64,000 nucleotides of DNA, taken from the NCBI RefSeq assembly GCF_000617845.2, contig NZ_DF820426.1, positions 310,001 to 374,000 of the forward strand, given 5' to 3'. Each line of letters opens with the position of its first letter. Position 1 is the first letter of the stretch. Below, one piece after another: positions 47,131 through 55,788 of the stretch. This DNA comes from Bradyrhizobium sp. DOA9 (GTDB lineage Bacteria; Pseudomonadota; Alphaproteobacteria; Rhizobiales; Xanthobacteraceae). The notes beneath the pieces were generated by a model that worked only from the letters and a program-made list of their open reading frames with translations, did not search any database and was not told the origin of the DNA. The translations under genes were made by a program, and so were the position numbers.

Positions 47131-48233
47131 CTATCGCACATGGCCGAACAGGGCGAGGAGGAAGCTGTCGTCCCATCCTGCGCGCTTGATTTTTCGACGT
47201 ATGGAGGTGGGGCCGGGACAAGATCGAAGGATGTTGAGCGCAAGCCTGCGCAGGCGAACGAGATTCCCTGGAGCATTGCCCAATCTCGCCCGGTTGCCAT
47301 CTTCGTGGAAGTGAACGTCGAGCACCCAATGCAATTGGTTCTCGATGGTCCAATGACTGCGCGTGACTTGCAGCAGCCGTTTGGCGGACATCGACTTGGA
47401 GAGCAGGTAATAGCGCACGGCCGCTCGGCGCGACTGCCATGCAATTGCCGGCGCGAGGTGACGCGGCCGATCGCGACCACGCCCGGGAAGCCATGGACAG
47501 CAGCCAGGCTGGTATTGCGCATGATGGTTGCCCGGCGCGCTTCGCGGCGGTCGTGGGTGGACGGTTCGACCTTCTTGGCGGTACGGCGCTCGCCGGACCG
47601 CGCAAATTGCGCGACCACGAACTTGAACAGAGGTCGACGGTTGGCCCTGATCGCCAGCACCTAGTCGCCGCCGCGATCGAGCACCGTCTTGGCCATTGCA
47701 CGATGGCAATGCAGCGCGTCGGCCGTGACGAGGCAACCTTCGAGGGACAGCAGCGCCAATACCTCCAACGCGCCCTTCGTCTCGTTGCGGCCGGGAGCCT
47801 TCTGCTGGGCCAGCGACATGCGCGCTTCCACCGCAAAGACGTTGACCAGGTGCAGAGGCTCGTGGCGCGAACCGCGCGCGAAGGCGCCTCGCAGCGCTTT
47901 CCCGTCGACCGCGACCACCCCGCTGAGATTGAGCCTGTTGGCCTTGGCAAACGCCGCCATAAAGAACGCCGGAATGCTGCCTCGAAGGCTTCCGGCTCGA
48001 GCAAACGGAACACGCGACCGAAAGTCTCGTGGCTGGGAATCCCATGTTCTAGGCGCAGAAACAGCCGAAGCAGGTCTTCCTTGGCCTATCCGAACTCCGC
48101 CAAGTCGGAGCAAGTCTCTGCTCCGCAAAGAACCGCCGCCAAAGGCGATAACCAGCACCTCCAGCAGATCGTGTCGTGCGTCCGCCGCAGCGGGTCCGAC
48201 AATCGCCGAAACGCCTTCTTGAGCCTGCCCATA
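47131..48233 (-). pseudogene. ISAs1-family transposase, frameshifted
   Basis: On the minus strand from about 48230, MGRLKKAFRRLSDPLRRTHD begins an ISAs1-type transposase. HGIPSHETFGRVFRLLEPEA, NLSGVVAVDGKALRGAFARG, VNVFAVEARMSLAQQKAPG, ALEVLALLSLEGCLVTADAL, SHWTIENQLHWVLDVHFHED and NALHILR-like sequence follow in two or three alternating frames. Several frameshifts inactivate it. It abuts the methyltransferase stop. Confidence 0.8.
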
Positions 48234-48239
48234 CGACTC

Positions 48240-49010
48240 CCTCCGTCTTGTGGGAGTCGTTCTCAGAATTCGTCTTGCAAAACAACGCAATACGCGCCGC
48301 AAATCCATATGCGATTCCCCTGCAATTTGGGGGGAGCAGGCCTGGGCGGAGAAGACACCCCGGCGCGCTTGCGCGCCTCAATCAACGCAGAAACTCCATA
48401 TCGATGGACCGTGACAATGGTAGCACGCTCAACTACGTGTCGAGTAAGACGGCTTCGCAGCCTTGCTTGCCAGCAGAGCTATCTTGCGTGCTTGCACGTG
48501 AAGGCTGTAGCCGAGTGGCTCGTTTCTTTTGATCCTCCGACCAGCGCGGCGCGCATGACAGGCTAAAGAGCGCGTCGGGCGGAAAACGTCTGTTTCATGG
48601 AGGCTCCCTATCTCCCTACTCATCGCGCAGTCGCACTGCTTTTGGACCTAAACACTGATATTGAAGGACCGGGGTAGACCGCCGCCGCGTCAATGCTCAG
48701 TGGAAGGTCACCGCGTCTCCCGGCGATCATTGCACATGCACGCATGACCCTTTTTGCCACATCTCTACAGAGTCGTAATCACCTAAGCGCAAGGGCTGCA
48801 ATCTACATTACACCTCTATAGCTCTAGGGCTGGCATCATCCTAGCCGCACCCCGCCATGAGCTCGACAGTACGTAAGGTACTGATCTTCAAGGCGGCGCT
48901 TAGCGCCCGCGGCGCCGCGAAGTCCATGGCCCTAGAGCGTAGGTTCTCTGGAAAGGCCCTATCAGAGCCGCGGGGTTTTATCCGGAAGTGTCGCCGCACA
49001 ACCCAAGAGG
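48240..49010. other. No gene recognised
   Basis: Contains the presumed outer end of the ISAs1 relic and short frames without features. Confidence 0.4.
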
Positions 49011-49011
49011 C

Positions 49012-50025
49012 TCAGGCACCGACTTTAGCCATGAGTTCAGATCGGAGAATAGCCGCTGTGTTTAACGACACAGCGAGCGGGAGATCGCCAAAGGCAACTT
49101 GGCAAAGAAGATAATTGGCTCCCGCTTCCTCCAGATGATCAAAGAGAATTCTTTGCACCGAAGAGGGGGTCCCGACAACGCACAATTCGCTATCGATTGC
49201 CGCTTCGAAGGTTGGCGGAAGGCTCGCGGGCAAGGGTAGCGCATTAAGCTCATATAAGAACCTGAAGCTCTTGAGCCATCTGCCGTACGCCGCTGCAGCA
49301 ACCGAATACGCATCAGCTTCTGAAGCGTCCGCTACGATCATGCGAAGCAAGCCGAGAAACGGCACATCTTTACGCAAATTGCCCGCGCGGTAGGCGTCAG
49401 TCAACTTTCGAACCGTGGAGGCCCGACCAAGGCTCGCAATATTTGCGCCGACCTCAGCGGCCGCCGCTGCGGACGCGGGCTGGCTCACGGGGATCCACGT
49501 CGGTGGATGTGGAAGCTGACAAGGCGTCAAAGCTAGCGGCACCTGGTGAAGGCGAAAATGCTGACCTTCGTAGGACAAGGTTCCCCCCTTCATCGCCCTC
49601 GCCAAAATCTCCATTCCTTCGGTATAGAGTTCGTGGGCGCTTTCCGCGCTAACACCAAAGTAAGCCAACTCAGCGGGAAGAGAGCCGCGGCCGACACCGA
49701 TCTCAAGGCGACCGCCACTCAAGTGATCCAGCATACATGCCTCCTCATAGGCCCGAAGAGGGTGCTGAAGGCTTAGCAGCATCACCATCGGCCCAACCCG
49801 AAGTCGCTTGGTGCGCTGTACAACGCTCGACAAGAATACGTTAGGCGACGGCGTCCTCCCGTGCGGCGTGCAATGATGCTCCGCAACATGGTACGCATAG
49901 TATCCCAGCCGGTCACACGCTTCAGCCAATACCAGACGATCGCTGTACTGCTGTGATAGATCGCCGCCGTTCTCATCCAAATGATCAAATATTCCAAGCC
50001 ACATCCGAGGTGATACATTTGCCAC
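49012..50025 (-). CDS. Luciferase-like (LLM) flavin-dependent monooxygenase
   Basis: A 337-residue TIM-barrel protein of the bacterial luciferase family: MWLGIFDHLDENGGDLSQQY, YAYHVAEHHCTPHGRTPSPN, LRVGPMVMLLSLQHPLRAYE and EEACMLDHLSGGRLEIGVGR, the last being the conserved flavin-binding strand. Members use reduced FMN or F420 to oxidise aldehydes, sulfonates, amines or polyketides. It lies 38 bases downstream of the HisC-type gene in the same direction, so the two probably form an operon. Substrate unknown. Confidence 0.85.
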   Translation of the reverse strand: MANVSPRMWLGIFDHLDENGGDLSQQYSDRLVLAEACDRLGYYAYHVAEHHCTPHGRTPSPNVFLSSVVQRTKRLRVGPMVMLLSLQHPLRAYEEACMLDHLSGGRLEIGVGRGSLPAELAYFGVSAESAHELYTEGMEILARAMKGGTLSYEGQHFRLHQVPLALTPCQLPHPPTWIPVSQPASAAAAAEVGANIASLGRASTVRKLTDAYRAGNLRKDVPFLGLLRMIVADASEADAYSVAAAAYGRWLKSFRFLYELNALPLPASLPPTFEAAIDSELCVVGTPSSVQRILFDHLEEAGANYLLCQVAFGDLPLAVSLNTAAILRSELMAKVGA

Positions 50026-50063
50026 TTCGCGTCTCCCATCTTTACGATTATCGCCCTTGCTGA

Positions 50064-51155
50064 CTACGTGGCCGCGCCAGCAATGTCACTGACCACTGAC
50101 AAACAGGTGTCCATCTGCTCCGCCGTGCCAATCGAAATTCGAACAAAGTGCTCAAGTCCCTGTTCTGGAAACGTGGCCACGTACACATTTCTCGCCTGCA
50201 GGGCCCGCTGCCACCACCTCCCGTCGTATCTACCCGGCACGCGAGCCAACACGAAGTTTGCATGTGATGGCATCACATGGAATCCAAGCGCTGACGGGGC
50301 CAAGGTCGTTCTCTCCCTTTCCTGCAAAATGCATTCGATGCGGCCCCTGTAGGCGTCACGATGCTCAAAAATGCTCACCCCAACGGACTGGCCGATCACG
50401 TTCATGTTGAAGAGGTTTTGTATGCTACGAAGTCTTGAAATGACCTGCGGGTCACCGACCCCAAACCCGATGCGGAGGCCTGCCGCGGCATAACTCTTCG
50501 AAAATGTCCTTAGAAGAAGAAGATTCTGATATCGATCGACCAGGCGCAGTCCGCTATCCGGGGCAAAGTCGACGTACGCCTCATCGAGCACGACAAGCTG
50601 ATCTGTTTCGGCGACCAGACGTTCAATTTCAACGATCGGAACGAACGTCCCCGTAGGGTTATTTGGGTTAGCGAGCACAATGAACTTCGCACCCCCTGCC
50701 GTCTGCCGAACCCTTTGAGCCGTCGGCAGTGCGTTGTGATCAGCCCATTGAACTTCAAGGAGGTGCGCACCATTGGCCGCCGCCAACTTGTGATTGAACC
50801 CAAACCCAGGGGATAGCATTGCGACAGCATCGCCAGCAGTGAGATACGCCTGGTAAATCAGGCCGAGAATCTCGGATGATCCGTTTCCTGCGATCACCTG
50901 CTCGACAGAGACACCATAGGCTCGCGCGGCCGCAGATCGCAAGCTGCCGCTGTCCTCCTCCGGATACACATTGTGCTCTTTGAACGCTTCAAGCGCCGCG
51001 CTCATAACTACGGCCGGCAAGGGGAACGGGTTTTCGTTCCTGTTTAGGTTCACATATGCCGTTCTGTGCACGGAAGTTATGTCGGACGTCCTCGCCGCAG
51101 GATCGCTCTTATGTGCCCCACTCGGTCCGCTAAGAGATTCATTACAAGCTGACAT
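50064..51155 (-). CDS. HisC-type (histidinol-phosphate/aromatic) aminotransferase
   Basis: A 363-residue class-I/II PLP aminotransferase: LNRNENPFPLPAVVMSAALE, YPEEDSGSLRSAAARAYGVS, QVIAGNGSSEILGLIYQAYL, FIVLANPNNPTGTFVPI, LVVLDEAYVDFAPDSG and the PLP lysine in LRTFSKSYAAAGLRIGFGVG. The sequence is HisC-like, but the gene is outside any histidine operon and paired with a flavin monooxygenase, so a secondary role such as transamination of an aromatic or sulfur amino acid is possible. No nod box or -24/-12 promoter was found upstream. Confidence 0.85.
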   Translation of the reverse strand: MSACNESLSGPSGAHKSDPAARTSDITSVHRTAYVNLNRNENPFPLPAVVMSAALEAFKEHNVYPEEDSGSLRSAAARAYGVSVEQVIAGNGSSEILGLIYQAYLTAGDAVAMLSPGFGFNHKLAAANGAHLLEVQWADHNALPTAQRVRQTAGGAKFIVLANPNNPTGTFVPIVEIERLVAETDQLVVLDEAYVDFAPDSGLRLVDRYQNLLLLRTFSKSYAAAGLRIGFGVGDPQVISRLRSIQNLFNMNVIGQSVGVSIFEHRDAYRGRIECILQERERTTLAPSALGFHVMPSHANFVLARVPGRYDGRWWQRALQARNVYVATFPEQGLEHFVRISIGTAEQMDTCLSVVSDIAGAAT

Positions 51156-51179
51156 CTACTCGCTCCTCTAAGCAGACTC

Positions 51180-51860
51180 CAAGTACGACCGCCGCTGTGG
51201 TCACGGTGCTTTCGTTCGCTCGCTCCATCCCGCGCCGTATCTCGAGGCATCGCTGCAAGCTACCAGTCTGGCTCAGCCAGAGTATTACGCGCTCGACATA
51301 CGAATTCGTCGAAGACACCCCAAGCCAAGACCCGTGACACAGCCAACAATTGAGACCCTCTAGCAAATCGCTCGCAGCCATTGCTCGCCACTCAATCGCC
51401 GCTTAGCGCCTCTCGACGTGACCACCATACAACTTGACCCTGCGTCCGATTCAAGCGCTTCATCATGGCGCCGCTCGTCCAAAGCCCACTGCGGCGCGAC
51501 ATTAACGCGCGGCCCCGCACGACCGTAATAGTGAGTCGTCTGTTCTCGATCGCCCTTTCCCCAACAGGAGGCGAGATCGACTCGCTTTCGCCTGACGAAC
51601 CTGTTCACACCAACCGTCGCGACCAGACCCGAACGCCGCACCGCACACGCTCGACCCGGAGCCACATCGCACGGCAGATCAGATTCGTCTTGCTATCTCT
51701 GGCACCTCTGGTTCTCCGTGGACATAGCACGGAGCGTCACCGTTTATCGCTAGTCGACGTCTACACGCCCCAGGTCGGTCTCCTTTTTGCCTCATAGCAG
51801 TCAAAACCCTTTGTAAGGAGCCGAGCCGCCGAAACGCGTTCAGAGACAGGATGAGGGGCA
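51180..51860. other. No gene recognised
   Basis: Short frames on both strands only. No nod box toward either flanking gene. Confidence 0.4.
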
Positions 51861-51864
51861 CACG

Positions 51865-52080
51865 TTGCAAATAACCGGCCGCATCTACACTCCAGAAGAC
51901 CTCTCATTGCTCGGACGTCTTCTAGACGAGGCGGTTGCTGCACTGCCCCAGCGCATGCGAACTCCTGACAACCGCGCCGCACTCGCAACGCTAATTCTTG
52001 AACGCACCTCAGCAGCGGAAGCCGAATTGCGCTTGTTGGAGGCGCTTGTACGGTTGTTGTGTCCCGCCAAGTCGTTCTGA
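51865..52080 (+). CDS. Small hypothetical protein
   Basis: A 71-residue frame from a TTG: IYTPEDLSLLGRLLDEAVAA and MRTPDNRAALATLILERTSA. It has an amphipathic helical pattern and coherent coding character. No family name can be given. It lies 150 bases upstream of the nolA-like gene in the same direction. Confidence 0.5.
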   Translation: MQITGRIYTPEDLSLLGRLLDEAVAALPQRMRTPDNRAALATLILERTSAAEAELRLLEALVRLLCPAKSF

Positions 52081-52232
52081 CACGCAGGCGCCTGCAGCGT
52101 TAAGCATAGGGCTATACGGCCGATGGCGGCGCTTGCTACGCCGCACCATTCGATCCGCATACGCCTCAGCGCTCTCACTGAGCCCTGAAAGCGCTTGAAC
52201 CTTCCCTGACGTCAGGTTGTACACGTCCGAAT

Positions 52233-52649
52233 ATGACAAGGTCTTCGTTCCAAAAGCGTCGATGGCGGCGCATCGGCGAACTTGCCGATGCGACTGGCGT
52301 CACTGTACGCACTTTGCGCCACTATGAGCACATTGGACTGCTCACTGCTTCTCAGCGCACGTGCGGCAACCATCGGATGTACGATGCCGAAAGCGCCAAA
52401 CGCGTTTGTGATATCATCACGCTTCGCCGGCTCGGCTTTTCGCTTCAGGAGATTCGGAACGCGCTTGATGGGCGCCTGTCTCTTGAGCGCCTATTGAGCG
52501 AGCATCTGGACCGCGCGGAGCGCGAAGTCGCTCGCGCAACTGAACTCCGCGATCGACTGCGCCGCCTCGCTCAAAATGGGAACACGACTGTCCGATTAGA
52601 GCAGCTATCTAACCACTTGAACCATTCGCATCGCAAACGCGACACGTAA
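52233..52649 (+). CDS. nolA: NolA-like MerR-family regulator, short form
   Basis: A 138-residue MerR-type regulator: RRIGELADATGVTVRTLRHY (helix-turn-helix), EHIGLLTASQRTCGNHRMYD, ITLRRLGFSLQEIRNALDGR and a coiled coil LSEHLDRAEREVARATELRD. NolA of B. japonicum is a MerR-type regulator of host-specific nodulation located near nodD, and the similarity and position fit. NolA there is about 240 residues; this protein lacks the C-terminal half, ending soon after the dimerisation helix. It could be a truncated NolA or an independent short MerR protein. Confidence 0.7.
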   Translation: MTRSSFQKRRWRRIGELADATGVTVRTLRHYEHIGLLTASQRTCGNHRMYDAESAKRVCDIITLRRLGFSLQEIRNALDGRLSLERLLSEHLDRAEREVARATELRDRLRRLAQNGNTTVRLEQLSNHLNHSHRKRDT

Positions 52650-52837
52650 ACGTCTCAGCAGCAAGGGCGGGTCTCGGGGTCACTCAGAGCCGTCCGCCTC
52701 ACGTGCCAAGAGACCGCCACACGCCACGTTTGTCGCGACCTACCACGCCACGCCACCATGCAGGAGCGTCACTCAATAATCCGATGCCTCCACCGCCATC
52801 GCTCGCTAGTCTGCACGATCTCAATCGCAGCGGGCGT

Positions 52838-53779
52838 CTACTCGGCGGCCACGCCTGGCTGATCGCGCGGTGATTCGAGGTTGGCAGCTTCCTCCAGTAA
52901 GACCTGACGCATCCACATACTTGCAGGATCATTGTTATGAAGTGCAGGCCATTGCAACGTCTCCGTAAACCCCGGCAACGGGAGAGGGAGTTTCGCTATG
53001 CGCAAGGGCATCGATTTTGCAAAATGCCGCACCAACGTTACTGGCATCGTCGCTATCCGGTTCGTCCCGACAAGCATGTGAGGCATCATGCTGAACCCTG
53101 GAACAACGACCTCTACGCGCCGCTTGACCCCATGCTCCTGCATATACCACTGGTCTACGGAGGGAACGCGAGACCGGGCCAATTTAACAGCAACGTGCCC
53201 CATGGACATGTAGCTGGAGAAAGTCAGTGGCTGCGCCAATCGCTTATTCGAACGGCAGCCGACACAGACGAGCGTATCATCAAATAGCGTCTTCTTAGGA
53301 TGGGCATCTGTCGTGTACGGGTCCGGAAGAATGACAAAATCCACTTCGCCCCGCTTAAGCGGATGCTCGAACGCATCGGCAAATGGCACCAGCTCGAATT
53401 TAATGCCCGGCGCCTCTCGCGCGACGCGTTCTACGACTTTGCGAATAAGAACGATGGCAGCGAAATCGGAAATGCAAAGCCGAAACCGACGCGTTGATTG
53501 GTGCGGTGTAAAGGGCTCGCAAGACGTAATTGATAGCTTAATGTGCATCAACGCCTCGCGGGTCGGCGCGGCGAGCGCCTCGGCTCGGGGCGTCAAGACT
53601 AGTTCACGGCCGTTCATCGTAAACAGATCATCCTTGAAATACGCGCGCAGGCGCGCGACCGCAGCACTCATGGCGGGCTGGCTCAAATTGATGCTGCGCG
53701 CTGCAGCCGTCAAATTGCGTTTCTCTATTAGCGCATCAAGTGCAACGAGAAGATTTAGGTCTAGGCCGCGATACCGCAT
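52838..53779 (-). CDS. nodD: NodD, LysR-type activator of nod genes
   Basis: A 313-residue LysR-type regulator. It begins MRYRGLDLNLLVALDALIEK with RNLTAAARSINLSQPAMSAA, the NodD helix-turn-helix, followed by YFKDDLFTMNGRELVLTPRA. The inducer-binding domain is full length. It is divergent from the nodA-Z operon, with a nod box starting nine bases upstream of its ATG, the classical arrangement. NodD binds nod boxes and activates them in response to flavonoids. The C-terminal half appears more variable than the N-terminus, as usual for host-specific NodD proteins. Confidence 0.92.
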   Translation of the reverse strand: MRYRGLDLNLLVALDALIEKRNLTAAARSINLSQPAMSAAVARLRAYFKDDLFTMNGRELVLTPRAEALAAPTREALMHIKLSITSCEPFTPHQSTRRFRLCISDFAAIVLIRKVVERVAREAPGIKFELVPFADAFEHPLKRGEVDFVILPDPYTTDAHPKKTLFDDTLVCVGCRSNKRLAQPLTFSSYMSMGHVAVKLARSRVPSVDQWYMQEHGVKRRVEVVVPGFSMMPHMLVGTNRIATMPVTLVRHFAKSMPLRIAKLPLPLPGFTETLQWPALHNNDPASMWMRQVLLEEAANLESPRDQPGVAAE

Positions 53780-53788
53780 TGTTCATTT

Positions 53789-53835
53789 ATCCGCAGTGTA
53801 GATGTCTCTCATCCAACAATTCGATTTTACGCCCG
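53789..53835 (+). promoter_or_regulatory. nod box between nodD and the nod operon
   Basis: The 5' half is ATCCGCAGTGTAGATG and, after six bases, the 3' half is ATCCAACAATTCGATTTTAC. This matches the 47-bp nod box with the conserved GATG and CGATTTTAC blocks, one base being displaced in AACAATTCG. It should drive the rightward nod operon and may affect nodD. Confidence 0.85.
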
Positions 53836-53881
53836 CACACCGCCACGGTTAGGACTGCAGCTCATAGGCAACACGTGCCAT

Positions 53882-54490
53882 TTGGAGACCACGACCTTGG
53901 CGCTGCATATTGAACACGACGAAATGCAAGCCAATGGCACATCGCGCCAAACGTTTCACGACTCTCAAACATCGTCCCAGCCATCGCGAATCCCTGTTTT
54001 CGCAATGACGATGCTTCGCGACAGCGGCCTGCGCACTGCAGTTGATCGCGCCGATACGCCTCGTCCGTTCCGCATCGCTATTCCTGTCCCTTGCGCGCGC
54101 TACCGGGCGCCACGTTGGCTCGAGGGCGCAACGTCATGCATCGGCAACCGCCAAAGGGCCACACATTCAATGCGCCTTGGTCAAAGCAGAATGCGCCCGA
54201 ATGGGACGCACGCAAATGAGGCACACTGTGCGCGGCCGCAACGCTCAAACATCTTTAAGGCAAGTAGTACATCAGATGCGCTTCTTCTCGCAAGCCAAAC
54301 GACGCCGCCATCGCCGCGAGAGTGCGCCGATATACCATTGTATATTGCGCTGACGAGTCGCGCATGTCGTTCTCGTGCCATTCGGCTTCTGGATTTCACG
54401 CGCTCCCTCACCACGCGTCGCGACCCCATTTCCCAAGACACTCTCGCAAGACAATGCGTTCAGTCACGGTTGCTTACGGTCGCCTCCGTG
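53882..54490 (+). pseudogene. Probable nodY/nodK-position ORF, fused in frame to nodA debris
   Basis: Directly after the nod box a frame opens METTTLALHIEHDEMQANGT and stays open to 55102, running into recognisable nodA remnants. In Bradyrhizobium a short gene of unknown function (nodY or nodK) occupies this place before nodA. I cannot confirm identity from sequence alone. The lack of a stop before nodA suggests that both genes have been altered. Confidence 0.4.
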
Positions 54491-54499
54491 CCTGACAAC

Positions 54500-55124
54500 G
54501 CTGTGGCGACACACTTCATTCGCGGACTACGCGCAGGAGACATGTCGGTGCGTCCTGGGACACGACGGCGACCATGCGGGGAGAACAAAGCCGAGCTATC
54601 GGACGACGTCCAACCGTCGAGCTCCGTTCCGGCGGTACACAGACAAGCTGGCGCAATCGAGACCCTCCTGCTCTATACCCACCGACGCTTGGTTAAGGGG
54701 CGACCAGCGCTTAGCACCGTCGGACACGAAGACAGAGGTGTCGCGACTCATCCGGGTGCTCGGCAACGGTTTAGCAAAGTTGAAAAGGTCGTGCTGGTGG
54801 CCACCCCCAGACTGGCCACAGTACGCCCTGGACCACGAGGGTCTCGTAATGTCGCAATGAGCGCACAATGTACCCGCCACTTTGCGGCCTGGGCGCGCCA
54901 ATTGGGTTTTTCACAGTTCGTCATGCTCTCAGAGAGCACACAAGACGGCTGCTCAATCGCCCAGCGCTGGCGCCGGTCACTCAAGGATCCGCGCGCCTTC
55001 ACTGTTGCCGAGCGGCTATCCCACATTGCCTGCCACACGAATAGATGGGTCTCTGCTCGTCATCATGCGCGTCGGCGAGTGGTCGCCGGAAACAACAATT
55101 GAGCGGAACGGCCTCGAACCGTGA
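54500..55124 (+). pseudogene. nodA: nodA (N-acyltransferase) pseudogene, frameshifted and diverged
   Basis: Fragments align in order with NodA but in alternating frames. AELSD matches the N-terminal AELAD block. KGRPALSTVGHEDRGVATHP matches the conserved AGARPE-RAIGYD-RGVAAH block, followed by RQRFSKVEKVVLVA and LGFSQF (LGVPF). After about 54930 the other frame gives IRAPS, PTLPATRIDGS and TTIERNGLEP, matching the NodA C-terminus PTRIED...IDRNGPEL. Key residues around the missing blocks are lost. The stop still overlaps the nodB GTG in a GTGA junction, so the gene boundary is conserved. NodA transfers the fatty acyl chain to the chitin oligomer, and without it no Nod factor is made unless another copy exists. 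Confidence 0.75.
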
Positions 55125-55780
55125 CAGACAAACGACTACACTTCACGAAAGCCAACAATGCGACGGACTGCGCAGGCCTGCCGAGCGTCCATCTAACGTT
55201 CGACGACGGGCCTGACTCGGTTTGGACGCCGCACCTCTTGGATGTTTTAGCTCAACATAACGTGCCTGCGACCTTCTGCGTCATCGGTCGGTATGCGACA
55301 GAACATCCACATCTGATCCGCCGGATCATCGCTGACGGGCACGAGATCGCAAACCACACCATGACGCACCCCGATCTTTCGCGATGCGAGCCGGCGAACG
55401 TCGCCTCCGAGATTGCACAAGCGAGCCGTGTCATCACGTCGGTTTGCCCGGAGGCGCGGCTGAGACATATACGTGCGCCCTATGGGCTGTGGACGGAACA
55501 CGTGCTCTCCTGCGCTTCGCGAGCTGGGCTCGCCGCACTTCACTGGTCGGTAGATCCCCGCGATTGGTCTCGCCCCGGCGTTGATGCGATCGTCAATGCG
55601 GTGCTGCACTCCATCCAACCCAGCTCCATCGTGCTATTGCACGACGGCTGTCCACCTGATGAACGCAAGTGGCATTGCGATCTCAGTGTGCGCGATCAAA
55701 CAGTAAGTGCTGTCAGCCGCTTAATTCCGGCGCTGCTTAATCGCGGCTTTGCGATACGTCCCATTCCTCACATTCACTGA
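55121..55780 (+). CDS. nodB: NodB chitooligosaccharide deacetylase
   Basis: A 219-residue polysaccharide deacetylase (CE4): VHLTFDDGPDSVWTPHLLDV (catalytic and metal Asp), HEIANHTMTHPDLSRCEPAN (His pair of the zinc site), HIRAPYGLWTEHVL, LHWSVDPRDWSRPG and SSIVLLHDGCPPDERKWH. It removes the acetyl group from the non-reducing GlcNAc made by NodC so that NodA can acylate it. It starts at a GTG overlapping the nodA stop, as in other rhizobia. The frame and active-site motifs are intact. Confidence 0.93.
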   Translation: MTDKRLHFTKANNATDCAGLPSVHLTFDDGPDSVWTPHLLDVLAQHNVPATFCVIGRYATEHPHLIRRIIADGHEIANHTMTHPDLSRCEPANVASEIAQASRVITSVCPEARLRHIRAPYGLWTEHVLSCASRAGLAALHWSVDPRDWSRPGVDAIVNAVLHSIQPSSIVLLHDGCPPDERKWHCDLSVRDQTVSAVSRLIPALLNRGFAIRPIPHIH

Positions 55781-55788
55781 GCCCCAGC

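Noticed and set aside
49012..51155. Rhizobitoxine or gibberellin biosynthesis genes
   Set aside because: The aminotransferase and luciferase-like monooxygenase do not match the known rtx genes or the cytochrome P450 gibberellin set; none of those signature genes is present.
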